Numbered from the stretch's first letter, positions 1-9,718 are shown. The stretch: 64,000 nucleotides of DNA from Deferribacteraceae bacterium V6Fe1 (GCA_022813675.1 CP063375.1:1252001-1316000); one strand, 5' to 3'. Notes: generated by a model from the letters alone, not told the origin. Program-made: numbers and translations.

Positions 1-494
1 TTAATATTGAGAGAATGGGGTCCAAAATTAAAATCACTTTGAATACAAGCAGACCAGGGATAGTGATTGGTAAGAAAGGTGCAGAGATTGAAAAGTTGAA
101 AGGTGAGCTTAAAAAGCTTACTAAAGCAGATGTGCACCTTGGTATTAAAGAGGTTAAGAAACCTGAAATAGATGCTCAGTTAATTGCAGAAAATATAGCA
201 TTACAGCTTGAGAGAAGGGTGGCTTTCAGAAGAGCTATGAAAAAAGCTGTTTTACAAGCTATCAAATCAGGTGCACAGGGGATTAAGATAGCTGTTGCGG
301 GAAGATTGGCTGGTGCTGATATGGCAAGGACTGAGTGGTATATTAAAGGTAGAGTACCTCTTCAGACTCTTAGAGCTGACATAGATTACGGCTTTGCTGA
401 AGCCCTTACTACCTATGGCTTGACAGGTATAAAAGTATGGGTATTTAAAGGCGAGATTATCGAAGATAAGAATAAAAATTTAGAGGTAGAATAA
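1..494 (+). CDS. rpsC: 30S ribosomal protein S3 (5' end missing)
   Basis: This is the C-terminal three quarters of S3, which lines the mRNA entry channel of the small subunit. The reading frame is open from base 3 (N-I-E-R before the first visible Met at base 15), so the gene begins outside the window and the Met at 15 is internal. The type II KH motif GIVIGKKG is near the start of the visible part. The S3 C-terminal signature follows ([29 protein letters not shown]). rplP follows after one base, as in the standard S10 operon order. Confidence 0.98.
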   Translation, partial: NIERMGSKIKITLNTSRPGIVIGKKGAEIEKLKGELKKLTKADVHLGIKEVKKPEIDAQLIAENIALQLERRVAFRRAMKKAVLQAIKSGAQGIKIAVAGRLAGADMARTEWYIKGRVPLQTLRADIDYGFAEALTTYGLTGIKVWVFKGEIIEDKNKNLEVE

Positions 495-495
495 G

Positions 496-924
496 ATGTT
501 AATGCCATCTAGAATGAAATATAGAAAGCAGTTCAAGGGCAGAATTAAAGGGAAGGCCACCAAAGGGAATACTCTTGCTTTTGGTGAATACGGAATTGTT
601 GCTCTTGAGCATGGCAAGATAACAAGTAGGCAGATAGAAGCAGCCAGGATTGCTATTAACAGATACCTTAAAAGGGGCGGTAAGGTATATATCAGGATTT
701 TCCCTCATAAGCCTATTACTGCAAAACCTGCTGAAACTCGTCAGGGTAAAGGTAAGGGTGCTGTTGAGTTTTATGTAGCTCCTGTAAAAATGGGAACAAT
801 TCTTTACGAAGTGAAGGGTGTAAGTGAGGAATTGGCAAGGGAAGCTATCAGGCTTGCAATCCACAAACTGCCTATTAAGTGTAAGTTTGTAAAAAAAGAA
901 GACACCTTGGTTGAGGAGCAATAG
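496..924 (+). CDS. rplP: 50S ribosomal protein L16
   Basis: L16 binds 23S rRNA near the A site and the central protuberance. The protein is 142 residues, the usual length. It has the typical [16 protein letters not shown] start and the motifs [10 protein letters not shown] and RIFPHKPIT. An in-frame ATG six bases downstream is possible, but family members usually start MLMP. It lies one base after rpsC and two bases before rpmC, so it is translated within the S10 operon. Confidence 0.98.
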   Translation: MLMPSRMKYRKQFKGRIKGKATKGNTLAFGEYGIVALEHGKITSRQIEAARIAINRYLKRGGKVYIRIFPHKPITAKPAETRQGKGKGAVEFYVAPVKMGTILYEVKGVSEELAREAIRLAIHKLPIKCKFVKKEDTLVEEQ

Positions 925-926
925 AT

Positions 927-1121
927 ATGAAAGCTGCAGAACTTAGAAATATGTCGGTTGAAGAACTTAATGCCAAACACGGCGAGCTAAAAGAAAACCT
1001 TTTCAGGCTAAAGTTCAAGATGACAACAGGTGATTTGGAAGACGTTTCACAAATTAATAAGACTAAGAAGGATATAGCAAGGATCCTCACAATAATTAAT
1101 GAAAAACGTGCAGAGGGATAA
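927..1121 (+). CDS. rpmC: 50S ribosomal protein L29
   Basis: L29 is a small helical hairpin protein near the polypeptide exit tunnel. It is 64 residues. The sequence shows the two-helix pattern with [10 protein letters not shown] at the start and the central [14 protein letters not shown], followed by the [10 protein letters not shown] tail. It sits between rplP and rpsQ in the conserved order, with the stop codon one base before the rpsQ ATG. Confidence 0.98.
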   Translation: MKAAELRNMSVEELNAKHGELKENLFRLKFKMTTGDLEDVSQINKTKKDIARILTIINEKRAEG

Positions 1122-1122
1122 G

Positions 1123-1392
1123 ATGGAAAGAAACTATCGCAAAGTTAGGCGCGGTGTTGTTGTTAGCAACAAAATGGACAAAACTGTTGTTGTTAAAGTT
1201 GAAACGCTTAAATTACATAAAAAGTATCACAAATTCATCAAGCGCAGTAAAAAATTTATGGCTCATGATGAGGCAAATGAGCTGAGGCCGGGAGATGTGG
1301 TTGAGATTATGGAAACTAGGCCTCTTAGTAAGCATAAGCGCTGGAGAGTGGTTAAATTAATTGAGCGTCCAGTTGGCGATGCAGGAAATTAA
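1123..1392 (+). CDS. rpsQ: 30S ribosomal protein S17
   Basis: S17 is an OB-fold primary 16S rRNA-binding protein of 89 residues. Motifs are [26 protein letters not shown] and [15 protein letters not shown]. An in-frame ATG exists at 1099, inside rpmC. I chose 1123 because it lies just after the rpmC stop, has GAGG about eight bases upstream, and gives the family's usual MERNYRK start. Confidence 0.97.
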   Translation: MERNYRKVRRGVVVSNKMDKTVVVKVETLKLHKKYHKFIKRSKKFMAHDEANELRPGDVVEIMETRPLSKHKRWRVVKLIERPVGDAGN

Positions 1393-1409
1393 TTTTAGGG
1401 AGAATAGCT

Positions 1410-1778
1410 ATGATTCAGATTCAAAGTAGATTGAAAGTTGCGGATAACTCCGGTGCAAAAGAGATTATGTGTATAAAAGTGCTGGGTGGCTCTAAGAAAA
1501 AGTATGGCTCAATTGGTGATGTGATCGTTGCCAGTGTTAAGTCAGCTATCCCTGACAGTAATATTAAGAAAGGTGCTGTAGTAAAAGCTGTGATTGTGAG
1601 AACTAAAAAAGAAAAGCGTCGTGCTGATGGAACTTATATAAAGTTTGATGATAATGCTGCTGTAATTTTAAATAAAAACCTTGAACCTGTTGGAACAAGG
1701 GTGTTTGGACCAGTAGCCAGAGATCTTAGAGCGAAAGGCTTTTTGAAAATAGTCTCCATGGCACCCGAAGTTCTTTAG
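1410..1778 (+). CDS. rplN: 50S ribosomal protein L14
   Basis: L14 is a 23S rRNA-binding protein at the subunit interface. It has 122 residues, as in E. coli and Bacillus. The start ([19 protein letters not shown]), the [19 protein letters not shown] stretch and the GPVARDLR signature are all present. A GGGAGAA Shine-Dalgarno sequence precedes the ATG. Confidence 0.98.
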   Translation: MIQIQSRLKVADNSGAKEIMCIKVLGGSKKKYGSIGDVIVASVKSAIPDSNIKKGAVVKAVIVRTKKEKRRADGTYIKFDDNAAVILNKNLEPVGTRVFGPVARDLRAKGFLKIVSMAPEVL

Positions 1779-1788
1779 GAGGTAATGG

Positions 1789-2118
1789 ATGCTTAGAAAA
1801 TATAAGCTTAAAAAAGATGACCCAATTATTGTTATTAGTGGGAAAGAGAAAGGCAAGACATCCAAGGTTCTTAAAATTGATAGAACAAAGGAGAAAGTTT
1901 TTGCTGAAGGTTTAAATATAGTGAAAAGGCATGTTAAACCTAATCAACTTAATCCTGAAGGCGGAATAGTTGAGAAAGAGATGCCAATACATATTTCAAA
2001 CGTAATGTACTATTGTAAAAAGTGTGACAAAGGTGTAAGGCTTGGTTACAAGGTCTTGGAATCAGGTAACAAACAAAGATTCTGCAAGTCATGCGGAGAA
2101 ATAATTGATAAAGATTAA
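1789..2118 (+). CDS. rplX: 50S ribosomal protein L24, zinc-ribbon form
   Basis: L24 is an assembly initiator with an N-terminal KOW domain (DDPIIVISGKEKGK) that binds 23S rRNA next to the exit tunnel. At 109 residues it carries a C-terminal extension with two CxxC pairs (CKKC about 20 residues before CKSC), which should bind one zinc. This form is known in part of the bacterial L24 family. The ATG is preceded by AGGAGGT directly after the rplN stop. Confidence 0.97.
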   Translation: MLRKYKLKKDDPIIVISGKEKGKTSKVLKIDRTKEKVFAEGLNIVKRHVKPNQLNPEGGIVEKEMPIHISNVMYYCKKCDKGVRLGYKVLESGNKQRFCKSCGEIIDKD

Positions 2119-2133
2119 TAGAGAGGAACAGAT

Positions 2134-2676
2134 ATGTCAGTATTGAATGAAAAATATCAAAAAGAAGTTGTTCCTTACTTAATGGAAAAATTCAAGTATA
2201 AGAACATAATGGAAGTACCTAAAATTGAGAAAGTTGTTCTTAATATGGGAGTTGGTGAAGCTACAAGTAACTCCAAAGTTCTTGAATTTGCATTGAGGGA
2301 TATGGAACTTATTGCCGGACAAAAACCGGTAGTGACCAAAGCAAAAAAGTCCATAGCTGGTTTTAAACTTAGAGAAGGTATGCCTATAGGTTGTAAGGTA
2401 ACCCTTAGGAAAGAAAGATGCTATGAGTTTTTAAACAGATTGTTTAATATTGCTCTTGCCAGGGTAAGAGACTTTGCCGGAGTAAACCCTAATTCTTTCG
2501 ACGGCAGAGGGAATTATGCTTTTGGTATTAAAGAGCAGATTGTTTTCCCAGAAATCGATTATGATAAGATTGATAAAATCAGAGGTTTTGATGTTATCAT
2601 TACGACTACTGCTAAGACTGATGAGGAAGCAAGAGAGCTATTAAAGGCTTTGGGAATGCCTTTTGCTAACAATTAG
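2134..2676 (+). CDS. rplE: 50S ribosomal protein L5
   Basis: L5 binds 5S rRNA in the central protuberance. It is 180 residues with the family motifs [33 protein letters not shown] and [10 protein letters not shown]. It lies between rplX and the zinc form of rpsN, the normal spc order. GAGAGGA precedes the start. Confidence 0.98.
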   Translation: MSVLNEKYQKEVVPYLMEKFKYKNIMEVPKIEKVVLNMGVGEATSNSKVLEFALRDMELIAGQKPVVTKAKKSIAGFKLREGMPIGCKVTLRKERCYEFLNRLFNIALARVRDFAGVNPNSFDGRGNYAFGIKEQIVFPEIDYDKIDKIRGFDVIITTTAKTDEEARELLKALGMPFANN

Positions 2677-2685
2677 GAGGACTAA

Positions 2686-2871
2686 GTGGCTACTACTGCA
2701 AAGAATAATCACGCTTTGAAAGAAAAGAAATTTAAAGTTAGAGAATATAATAGGTGTCCAATCTGCGGAAGACCGAGATCTTTTATAAGAAGATTTAATA
2801 TGTGCAGATTGTGCTTTAGAAAATTAGCCCATGAAGGGATGATTCCTGGGCTTAGAAAATCCAGCTGGTAA
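2686..2871 (+). CDS. rpsN: 30S ribosomal protein S14, zinc type
   Basis: S14 of the short zinc-binding class (61 residues). Two CxxC pairs (CPIC and CRLC) surround the [11 protein letters not shown] stretch. It begins with GTG after a strong AGGAGG. Together with the Cys-containing S4, L24, L32 and L36 here, it shows that this organism uses zinc-containing ribosomal proteins at this locus. No zinc-free paralog is seen in the window. Confidence 0.97.
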   Translation: MATTAKNNHALKEKKFKVREYNRCPICGRPRSFIRRFNMCRLCFRKLAHEGMIPGLRKSSW

Positions 2872-2914
2872 TAGTTGGATATCGATTACCTTAGAGAAGA
2901 AAAAGGAGAAAAAA

Positions 2915-3313
2915 ATGGTAATGACTGATCCTATCGCAGATATGCTCAGCAGAATCAGGAATGCTGTGCAGGTTAATTTTCAAGAAGTATTGGTCCCATA
3001 TTCAAAAATGAAAGAAGGGATTGCTGCTATTTTGAAAGACCAAGGTTATATTAAGAATTACAGAGTTGTTGAAGACGGCACAAAAAAGAATATCGTTATT
3101 TACTTGAAGTATACCGATACAGGTGAATCTGTAATCAGAGGACTTAAAAAGATCAGTAAACCTGGTAGAAGAGTGTATACTAAGTCAAAAAATCTTGACA
3201 CAGTTTTGGGCGGACTTGGAACTGGAATAGTTTCTACATCTAAGGGGCTTTTAACTGTTAAGCAATGCCTAATCGAAAAGGTCGGCGGCGAATATATTTG
3301 TCAAGTATGGTAA
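2915..3313 (+). CDS. rpsH: 30S ribosomal protein S8
   Basis: S8 is a primary 16S rRNA binder and, in enterobacteria, a translational repressor of the spc operon. It is 132 residues. Motifs are [14 protein letters not shown] at the start and [23 protein letters not shown] at the end. An alternative ATG at 2921 gives the common MTDPIADML start. AAGGAG spacing fits either. Confidence 0.98.
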   Translation: MVMTDPIADMLSRIRNAVQVNFQEVLVPYSKMKEGIAAILKDQGYIKNYRVVEDGTKKNIVIYLKYTDTGESVIRGLKKISKPGRRVYTKSKNLDTVLGGLGTGIVSTSKGLLTVKQCLIEKVGGEYICQVW

Positions 3314-3326
3314 TTGGAGATTTGAA

Positions 3327-3866
3327 ATGTCAAGAATAGGAAAAGTTCCAGTTAATATACCGGCTGGTGTAGAAGTTAAGGTAGACGATGAAAAGATTAT
3401 TGTAAAGGGACCAAAAGGTCAGCTCCAGCAAAAACTACATAATAAAATATCTGTGGTTGTTGATGGTAATCAAGTAGTTGTAAATAAAAAGGATGAATCT
3501 CAGCTTGCCAGGTCACTATTTGGACTTTACAGGACTTTAATATATAACATGGTAGAAGGCGTTTTAAAAGGTTATGAGAAAAAGTTGGAAATAGTTGGTG
3601 TAGGTTACAAGGCTGCTTTAAAGGGTAAAGATTTGGATCTCTCTCTTGGTTTTTCTCATCCGGTTATTGTTTCCCCACCTGAAGGTATCGAGTTTGCAGT
3701 AGAGGGCCAGCAGAAAATAGTTGTCAGAGGGATTGACAAGCAATTGGTAGGCCAGGTTGCTGCGGATATTAGAAAGATAAGAAAACCTGAACCTTACAAG
3801 GGGAAAGGTGTTCGCTATGAAGGGGAAAGAATAGTAAGAAAAGCCGGTAAGACCGGTAAAAAGTAA
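3327..3866 (+). CDS. rplF: 50S ribosomal protein L6
   Basis: L6 sits near the sarcin-ricin loop and the factor-binding site. It has 179 residues with the usual two repeated domains. Characteristic stretches are MSRIGKVPVNIPAGV, LEIVGVGYKA and the C-terminal PEPYKGKGVRYEGE. It lies between rpsH and rplR as in most bacteria. Confidence 0.98.
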   Translation: MSRIGKVPVNIPAGVEVKVDDEKIIVKGPKGQLQQKLHNKISVVVDGNQVVVNKKDESQLARSLFGLYRTLIYNMVEGVLKGYEKKLEIVGVGYKAALKGKDLDLSLGFSHPVIVSPPEGIEFAVEGQQKIVVRGIDKQLVGQVAADIRKIRKPEPYKGKGVRYEGERIVRKAGKTGKK

Positions 3867-3878
3867 GAGAGGTGAGAC

Positions 3879-4244
3879 GTGGCTAAGATAGATAAAAATG
3901 CTGCCAGAAAGAAAAGACATTTTAGAATCAGAAAGAAAATTTCTGGTACTGCTGAAAGACCAAGATTGAATGTATTTAAAAGTAATAAGTATTTTTATGC
4001 CCAAGTAATTGATGATACTACTGGCAATACAATTGTTTCAGCAAGCTCTTTGGAAAAAGAGTTGAAATCAGTTTGCAAAGCACATTGTAATGTTGAAACT
4101 GCCAAGAAAGTAGGTGAGCTTATTGCAAAAAGGGCTAAAGAGAAAGGGTTAGCTTCTGTAGTTTTTGACAGGGGCGGTTATATATACCACGGAAAAATAA
4201 AGGCTTTTGCTGATTCAGCTAGAGAAGCTGGATTAGAATTTTAA
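3879..4244 (+). CDS. rplR: 50S ribosomal protein L18
   Basis: L18 binds 5S rRNA together with L5. It is 121 residues. The basic N-terminus ([19 protein letters not shown]), [20 protein letters not shown] and the C-terminal [20 protein letters not shown] are typical. It starts with GTG after AGAGGTGA. Confidence 0.98.
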   Translation: MAKIDKNAARKKRHFRIRKKISGTAERPRLNVFKSNKYFYAQVIDDTTGNTIVSASSLEKELKSVCKAHCNVETAKKVGELIAKRAKEKGLASVVFDRGGYIYHGKIKAFADSAREAGLEF

Positions 4245-4258
4245 TATGGAGGCTTAAA

Positions 4259-4750
4259 TTGAGTACATCAGAAAATCAATTAGTAGATAAGGTAGTCCAT
4301 ATAGGAAGAGTTACAAAGGTTGTAAAAGGTGGTAGAATTTTTAGGTTTACTGCTATAGTAGTTGTAGGTGACTATAACGGAAGAGTTGGGATTGGGCATG
4401 GTAAAGCAAGAGAAGTACCAGATGCAATAAGAAAAGCTCTTGAGATGGCTAAAAAGAATTTGGTTGAGGTGCCAGTTTCAAAAGGTACGATCCCTCATAA
4501 AGTTATTGGCAAATTTGGCGCGGCTGAATTAGTAATGAAGCCTGCCGCACCTGGTACTGGTATTATTGCCGGTGGTGCCGCTAGACCATTGTTTGAGCTT
4601 GCAGGAGTACAAAATATACTTGCTAAGTCGACAAGAAGTAGAAATCCACATAACGTACTCTACGCAGTAATGGACGGCTTTAAAAAGATTAGAACAGTAA
4701 GTGAAATTGCCTCCGCAAGAGGAAAAACTATTCAAGAAGTTATTAGATAA
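4259..4750 (+). CDS. rpsE: 30S ribosomal protein S5
   Basis: S5 contributes to decoding accuracy. It is 163 residues with the S5 dsRBD-like core (DKVVHIGRVTKVVKGGRIF, GIGHGKAREVPDAIRKA) and the C-terminal domain (AAPGTGIIAGGAAR). The start is TTG at 4259, placed six bases after TGGAGG. The next gene is rplO after only 12 bases, so there is no space for the rpmD gene that often sits here. Confidence 0.97.
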   Translation: MSTSENQLVDKVVHIGRVTKVVKGGRIFRFTAIVVVGDYNGRVGIGHGKAREVPDAIRKALEMAKKNLVEVPVSKGTIPHKVIGKFGAAELVMKPAAPGTGIIAGGAARPLFELAGVQNILAKSTRSRNPHNVLYAVMDGFKKIRTVSEIASARGKTIQEVIR

Positions 4751-4762
4751 GGGGTAGAAGAT

Positions 4763-5203
4763 ATGAAGATACATGATTTAAAACCTGCTCCAGGCTCAAA
4801 GAAAAATAAAAAGAGAGTTGGCCGAGGAAGCGGAAGTGGACTTGGTACTACTGCCGGAAAAGGGCATAAAGGTCAAAAAGCTAGATCTGGTGGTGGAGTA
4901 AAACCGGGGTTTGAGGGCGGGCAGATGCCTCTTGCCAGAAGAATTCCGAAAAGAGGATTTAGTAATAAGAAGTTTGCTGCTGTATATGAAATAGTTAACC
5001 TTGGCAGTATAGATCAGAAATTTAATAATGGTGAAACTGTAAGTTTGGAAACACTTGTTGAAAGAAATCTTATTAAAGGGAATAAGGGCGGAGTAAAGAT
5101 TCTTGCCGAGGGTGAATTTACTAAAAAACTTACATTTGTGGTTGATAAGGTTTCCGAATCAGCTGCAGCTAAAATTAAAGAACTTGGCGGAGAGATAAAA
5201 TAA
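4763..5203 (+). CDS. rplO: 50S ribosomal protein L15
   Basis: L15 is a late-assembling large-subunit protein. It has 146 residues. The Gly- and Lys-rich N-terminus ([16 protein letters not shown], then [20 protein letters not shown]) and a compact C-terminal domain are present. It directly precedes secY, as in most spc operons. Confidence 0.98.
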   Translation: MKIHDLKPAPGSKKNKKRVGRGSGSGLGTTAGKGHKGQKARSGGGVKPGFEGGQMPLARRIPKRGFSNKKFAAVYEIVNLGSIDQKFNNGETVSLETLVERNLIKGNKGGVKILAEGEFTKKLTFVVDKVSESAAAKIKELGGEIK

Positions 5204-5218
5204 CATCCGGAGATTCTA

Positions 5219-6532
5219 ATGTTTAAAAAATTAGAAGATATATTTTCATTACCGGAGCTGAGAAAGAGAATAATCTTTACAGCTCTTATGTTGATTGTTT
5301 ACAGAATTGGTACTCACGTACCTACACCTGGTATAGATTCCGATGCGCTTGCTCAATTTTTTTCCAGGCAAGCAGGGAATATGCTCGGTTTTTTTGATAT
5401 GTTTACTGGTGGGGCATTAAGCAGGCTTACAGTTTTTGGGCTTGGTATAATGCCCTATATTTCTGCATCAATTATTATGGAACTTTTGAGTGTAGTTGTT
5501 CCTCACTTGTCTGAGCTTAAAAAACAAGGAACAGAAGGTAGAAATAAGATAACGAAATATACCAGATATGGGACAGTTCTTATATGTTCTATTCAAGCAC
5601 TTGGAATCTCTATAGGGCTTGAGTCCATGACTTCACCTGTTGGGTCTCCAATAGTTATGTTTCCGGGCTGGGGTTTTAGACTCGTTACTACCGTGACATT
5701 AACTGCCGGTACTATATTTCTTATGTGGTTAGGCGAAAAAATAACTGAAAAAGGGCTTAGTAACGGGATTTCATTAATAATCTTCACAGGTATTATAGCC
5801 AGATTTCCAACAGCAGTTTACAATACAATACGTGTACTAAAAACCGGTGAATTACAAATTATCACTGTAGTTGTAGTTGTAGCAATTGCACTTGCAGTAA
5901 CTGCAGGTATAGTTTACATGGAGATTGCATCACGCAGATTGCCGATTCAGTATGTGAGAAAAGGTGGTTTGGGCGGAAGACAAAGTGTAGGTAATTCATA
6001 TCTGCCTTTAAAGCTGAATACTGCAAACGTTATTCCTATCATCTTTGCAGCTTCAATTATGTCTTTCCCAAGCATGCTTTCTTCATTTTCTCAAAGCAGT
6101 GTTTTAGGTAAAATAGGCTACTATTTTTCTCCGAGTTCGGTGCTTTACTATGTATTGTATGTAGTGTTGATAGTGTTTTTTACATATTTTTATACTTCAA
6201 TTATTTTTAACCCTAAAGATATAGCTGATAATATTCAAAAAAGTGGCGGTGTTATCCCTGGGAAACGTCCCGGAGAGGCAACTGCACAGTTTATAGACTA
6301 CACATTGTCAAGATTGACTTTTATCGGGGCAATATATCTGTCAGCTGTTGCAATATTACCTCAGTTGATCATTAAGAACTTTAATGTTCCATTTTATTTT
6401 GGTGGAACAAGTCTTCTCATTGTTATTGGAGTTGGAATGGATGTTATGAATAAAGTAGAATCTCATTTGATAACTCATAATTACGATGGTTTCTTAAAGA
6501 AAGGAAGGATTAAAGGTAGGGGCTACGTATGA
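5219..6532 (+). CDS. secY: Protein translocase subunit SecY
   Basis: SecY is the channel-forming subunit of the Sec translocon in the inner membrane. It has 437 residues and about ten hydrophobic segments. Motifs are the N-terminal RKRIIFTALMLIVYRIGTHVP with the following FFDMFTGGALSRLTVFGLG, and the C-terminal cytoplasmic arginine region (KSGGVIPGKRPGEAT, then RLTFIGAIYL). The ATG is preceded by CCGGAG. It overlaps adk by four bases, so the two are probably translationally coupled. Confidence 0.98.
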   Translation: MFKKLEDIFSLPELRKRIIFTALMLIVYRIGTHVPTPGIDSDALAQFFSRQAGNMLGFFDMFTGGALSRLTVFGLGIMPYISASIIMELLSVVVPHLSELKKQGTEGRNKITKYTRYGTVLICSIQALGISIGLESMTSPVGSPIVMFPGWGFRLVTTVTLTAGTIFLMWLGEKITEKGLSNGISLIIFTGIIARFPTAVYNTIRVLKTGELQIITVVVVVAIALAVTAGIVYMEIASRRLPIQYVRKGGLGGRQSVGNSYLPLKLNTANVIPIIFAASIMSFPSMLSSFSQSSVLGKIGYYFSPSSVLYYVLYVVLIVFFTYFYTSIIFNPKDIADNIQKSGGVIPGKRPGEATAQFIDYTLSRLTFIGAIYLSAVAILPQLIIKNFNVPFYFGGTSLLIVIGVGMDVMNKVESHLITHNYDGFLKKGRIKGRGYV

Positions 6533-7176
6533 TTAATATGATTTTTTTGGGACCTCCAGGAGCCGGTAAGGGGACACAGTCTGCAAATATTATAAAAGAT
6601 TTTAATATTGTACAGATTTCTACCGGAGATATTTTAAGGGCAGCTGTTAAGGAAGGGACTGAGTTTGGCTTAATGGCAAAAAAGTATATGGATGAAGGGA
6701 AACTTGTCCCTGACGATGTCATAATCGGTATTGTAAAGGATAGACTTCAGGCTGATGACTGCAAAAACGGATTTATTCTTGATGGCTTCCCTAGAACAAT
6801 TCCTCAGGCAATTGCTCTTGACAGTATGCTTAAGGACAGTCTGAATACTGAAATTACTCATATAATAAGTTTGGAAGTCCCGGACGAAGATATTCTTGAA
6901 AGGCTTACCGGCAGAAGGACATGTGAAAATTGCAAAAAAGGGTTTCATATTAAATTTGCTCCTTCGGCAAATGGTGACATCTGTGATGAATGTGGCGGTA
7001 AACTTATTCAGCGTAATGATGATAAAGAAGAGACAATTAAAAAGAGGTTAAGTGTATATCACGAACAGACTTCTATGTTAAAAGATTATTATAAAAACTC
7101 TGGTAAGCTTAGTATAATTGATGGCACCGGAGAGCCTGATGAAATATATGCTAAAATAAAAGGGATTTTATCTTAA
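6529..7176 (+). CDS. adk: Adenylate kinase, long form with zinc lid
   Basis: Adenylate kinase converts ATP + AMP to 2 ADP in the cytosol. The P-loop GPPGAGKGT is at residues 8-16. The AMP-binding and lid signature DGFPRT is at about residue 84. The LID carries two Cys pairs (CENC and CDEC), the usual zinc-binding form in Gram-positive and many thermophilic bacteria. It has 215 residues. The gene overlaps secY at its start and shares its stop with the map ATG (TAATG). Confidence 0.98.
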   Translation: MINMIFLGPPGAGKGTQSANIIKDFNIVQISTGDILRAAVKEGTEFGLMAKKYMDEGKLVPDDVIIGIVKDRLQADDCKNGFILDGFPRTIPQAIALDSMLKDSLNTEITHIISLEVPDEDILERLTGRRTCENCKKGFHIKFAPSANGDICDECGGKLIQRNDDKEETIKKRLSVYHEQTSMLKDYYKNSGKLSIIDGTGEPDEIYAKIKGILS

Positions 7177-7919
7177 TGGTTGAACTTAAAAGCAAAGCTG
7201 AAATTGAAAGAATGAGAAAAGCTTGCGGAATTGTAAAGGAAGTTCTTGAAAAGGTAGAAAAAGAGATAAAACCCGGTGTAACAACGAAAAGTATTGACAT
7301 TCTCGCAGAAAATATTATAGTTTCACGTTCTGCGAGGCCTTCATTTAAAAATTACAGAGGGTATCCTGCATCTATATGTGCCTCTGTAAATGAAGTTGTG
7401 GTTCACGGAATACCGTCCGACTATGTTTTGAAGGACGGTGATATAGTAAGTATTGATGTTGGTGCTTATATTGACGGTTTCCATGGGGATGCTGCCAGGA
7501 CATTTTTAGTTGGTGAGTGCAGTGAAGTTGCTAAGAAGCTTGTAGACGTGACTAGAGAGAGTTTTTTTAAAGGGATTGAGTTTGCAAAGCATATGTTTAG
7601 ACTTTCGGACATTTCCCATGCAGTACAAAAATATGTTGAAGAAAACGGATTTGAAGTTATACGGGACTACTATGGTCACGGTATAGGTAGAGAGCTTCAT
7701 GAAGATCCTACAATACCAAACTATGGTAAACCGAACCGCGGCATTAGGCTTAGGCCTGGTATGGTTTTAGCAATAGAACCCATGGTTGTGGAAAAGCGCT
7801 ATACGGTAAAAACCCTCGAAGACGGCTGGACTGTTGTCACTGAAGACGGTGGTTTGGCAGCACATTATGAGAATACTGTGGCAATCACAACCAATGGACC
7901 TGAAATTTTAACATTATAA
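7176..7919 (+). CDS. map: Methionine aminopeptidase type I
   Basis: This metalloprotease removes the initiator Met from new proteins. It has 247 residues. The metal ligands are visible in context: DVGAYIDGFHGDAART (two Asp), GHGIGRELHEDP (His), AIEPM (Glu) and the final ENTVAIT (Glu). It lacks an N-terminal zinc finger or SH3 extension, so it is the short bacterial type. It is coupled to adk by an overlapping stop and start, and precedes infA by 10 bases. Confidence 0.97.
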   Translation: MVELKSKAEIERMRKACGIVKEVLEKVEKEIKPGVTTKSIDILAENIIVSRSARPSFKNYRGYPASICASVNEVVVHGIPSDYVLKDGDIVSIDVGAYIDGFHGDAARTFLVGECSEVAKKLVDVTRESFFKGIEFAKHMFRLSDISHAVQKYVEENGFEVIRDYYGHGIGRELHEDPTIPNYGKPNRGIRLRPGMVLAIEPMVVEKRYTVKTLEDGWTVVTEDGGLAAHYENTVAITTNGPEILTL

Positions 7920-7929
7920 GGTAAGGTAA

Positions 7930-8151
7930 ATGGGGAAAAGGGATGATGTAATTGAAGTTGAAGGTAAAGTATTAGAGGCTTTACCTAACGCAATGTTTAA
8001 AGTGGCGCTGGAGAATGGTCATATTATTCTGGCACATCTGTCCGGGAAGATGCGTATGCATTTTATAAGGATATTACCGGGAGATAAGGTTACCGTTGAG
8101 ATTTCCCCCTACGATTTAACTAAAGGTAGGATAACTTACAGGCATAAGTAA
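7930..8151 (+). CDS. infA: Translation initiation factor IF-1
   Basis: IF-1 is a single S1/OB domain that binds the A site of the 30S subunit during initiation. It is 73 residues. The sequence matches the family ([20 protein letters not shown], then [19 protein letters not shown] and [11 protein letters not shown]). It lies between map and rpmJ in a common bacterial arrangement. Confidence 0.98.
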   Translation: MGKRDDVIEVEGKVLEALPNAMFKVALENGHIILAHLSGKMRMHFIRILPGDKVTVEISPYDLTKGRITYRHK

Positions 8152-8164
8152 AAGAGGTGGTAAT

Positions 8165-8278
8165 ATGAAGGTTAGAGCAAGTGTTAAACCTATATGTAGC
8201 AAATGTAAGGTTATAAAAAGAAACGGAATCATTAGGGTTATCTGCGAAAACCCAAGACATAAGCAAAGACAGGGTTAA
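8165..8278 (+). CDS. rpmJ: 50S ribosomal protein L36, zinc type
   Basis: A 37-codon gene running from ATG at 8165 to TAA at 8278. The product begins [19 protein letters not shown] and ends [10 protein letters not shown]. The ligands Cys, Cys, Cys and His of the zinc-binding L36 form are all present. AGAGGTGG lies just upstream. It sits between infA and rpsM, the standard place for rpmJ. Confidence 0.98.
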   Translation: MKVRASVKPICSKCKVIKRNGIIRVICENPRHKQRQG

Positions 8279-8289
8279 GGAGGAAATTT

Positions 8290-8658
8290 GTGGCTCGTAT
8301 TGCAGGTGTAGACGTACCTAATAACAAAAAGATTGAAATAGGTCTTACCTATATCTTTGGCATCGGCCGTAGCACGGCGAGAAAGATTATTGATGTGACC
8401 GGCGTAGATGAAAATAAAAGAATCGGTGATCTTACTCAGCAGGAAATTTCGGAAATTAGAAAATTTATTGATGAAAATCTTAAGGTAGAAGGTGACCTTA
8501 GAAAAGATGTATCTCTTAATATCAAAAGATTAATGGAGATAAACTGCTATAGAGGGCAGAGACATAAAAATAGTCTGCCATGTAGAGGTCAAAAGACACG
8601 TAGCAATGCAAGGACAAGACGTGGACTTGCTGGAAAGCGCGGTATTAAAAAGAAGTAG
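8290..8658 (+). CDS. rpsM: 30S ribosomal protein S13
   Basis: S13 sits in the head of the 30S subunit and contacts the P-site tRNA. It is 122 residues, begins with GTG after AAGGAGG, and shows [20 protein letters not shown], then [19 protein letters not shown] and the basic tail. It opens the alpha-operon part of the cluster (rpsM-rpsK-rpsD-rpoA-rplQ). Confidence 0.98.
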   Translation: MARIAGVDVPNNKKIEIGLTYIFGIGRSTARKIIDVTGVDENKRIGDLTQQEISEIRKFIDENLKVEGDLRKDVSLNIKRLMEINCYRGQRHKNSLPCRGQKTRSNARTRRGLAGKRGIKKK

Positions 8659-8676
8659 TGGTAATTTGGAGGAAAA

Positions 8677-9057
8677 ATGGCTAGACCGAGAAAGAAAAAA
8701 GAAAAAAGAAATGTGCCAAAGGGTATAGCACATATTCAATCTACATTTAATAATACTATAGTTACTTTTACTGACATATACGGCAACGCAGTTTGCTGGG
8801 CTGCTGGCGGTGGAGAGGGTTTTAAAAACTCTCGTAAGTCAACTCCTTATGCAGCGCAACTTGCAGCTGAAAGTGCTGCTAAAAGGGCTCTTGATGCAGG
8901 TATGAGAGAAGTCGAAGTAAACGTAAAAGGACCAGGCGCTGGTAGAGAAAGTGCAGTTAGAGCCATTCAGGCAGCAGGTATAAAAATCACTTTAATAAGA
9001 GACTTAACACCTGTTCCACATAATGGTTGTAGACCAAGAAAGAAAAGAAGAGTTTAA
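8677..9057 (+). CDS. rpsK: 30S ribosomal protein S11
   Basis: S11 forms part of the platform of the 30S subunit. It is 126 residues. Signature stretches are [28 protein letters not shown] and the C-terminal [23 protein letters not shown] lies eight bases before the ATG. Confidence 0.98.
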   Translation: MARPRKKKEKRNVPKGIAHIQSTFNNTIVTFTDIYGNAVCWAAGGGEGFKNSRKSTPYAAQLAAESAAKRALDAGMREVEVNVKGPGAGRESAVRAIQAAGIKITLIRDLTPVPHNGCRPRKKRRV

Positions 9058-9069
9058 TGGAGGTTTACA

Positions 9070-9696
9070 TTGGCTAGATATACAGGACCTGTTTGCAAAC
9101 TTTGCAGACGTGAGGGCATGAAGCTATATTTAAAAGGTGATCGTTGTTTTAAAGATAAATGTGCGTTTGAGAAAAAAGGTTATCCGCCCGGACAGCATGG
9201 TCAAGCTAGAAAGAAAATTAGTGACTATGGCTTGCAGTTGAGGGAGAAACAAAAAGTTAAAAGGCTTTATGGCGTTTTGGAAACCCAGTTCAGAAGATAC
9301 TTTGAAAAAGCTACAAGAATGCAAGGTATTACTGGTGAGAATCTTTTGCAACTTCTTGAAAGAAGACTTGATAATGTTGTTTACAGAAGTGGATTTGCTG
9401 GAAGTAGAAAAGAAGCAAGACAATTTGTCAGACATAATCATTTTGAAGTTAATGGCAGAAGGGTAAATATCCCTTCATTTATAGTTAAGCCAGGCGATGA
9501 AATAAAGGTAATTGAAAAGAGTAACGATGTTGAGAGGATTAAGAGCTGTCTTGAAACATCAGAAGGTAGAGGCGTACCTGAGTGGCTGAGCGTAGATAAG
9601 GATAATATGAAATCTGTTATCAATAGGCTGCCTGATAGAAACGACGTTAACTACGAAATACATGAACATCTTATAGTAGAGCTCTATTCTAAGTAA
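9070..9696 (+). CDS. rpsD: 30S ribosomal protein S4, zinc type
   Basis: S4 nucleates 30S assembly. It is 208 residues with an N-terminal zinc knuckle (CKLC, then CFKDKC), the S4 RNA-binding motif ([21 protein letters not shown]) and a C-terminal VELYSK end. The start codon is TTG at 9070 preceded by GGAGGT. S4 is a translational regulator of the alpha operon in E. coli; no regulatory structure was identified here. Confidence 0.97.
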   Translation: MARYTGPVCKLCRREGMKLYLKGDRCFKDKCAFEKKGYPPGQHGQARKKISDYGLQLREKQKVKRLYGVLETQFRRYFEKATRMQGITGENLLQLLERRLDNVVYRSGFAGSRKEARQFVRHNHFEVNGRRVNIPSFIVKPGDEIKVIEKSNDVERIKSCLETSEGRGVPEWLSVDKDNMKSVINRLPDRNDVNYEIHEHLIVELYSK

Positions 9697-9718
9697 TAGG
9701 CCCTTGGAGGATTATTTG

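Noticed and set aside
15-17. ATG at 15 as the rpsC start
   Set aside because: The frame stays open to the window edge and the S3 N-terminal KH domain start is missing, so the gene is cut, not short.
499-921. 140-codon minus-strand open frame opposite rplP
   Set aside because: Shadow of a ribosomal protein gene; no start context.
1954-2118. CxxC pairs in L24 as a novel feature
   Set aside because: Zinc-ribbon L24 forms are already known in several bacterial groups.
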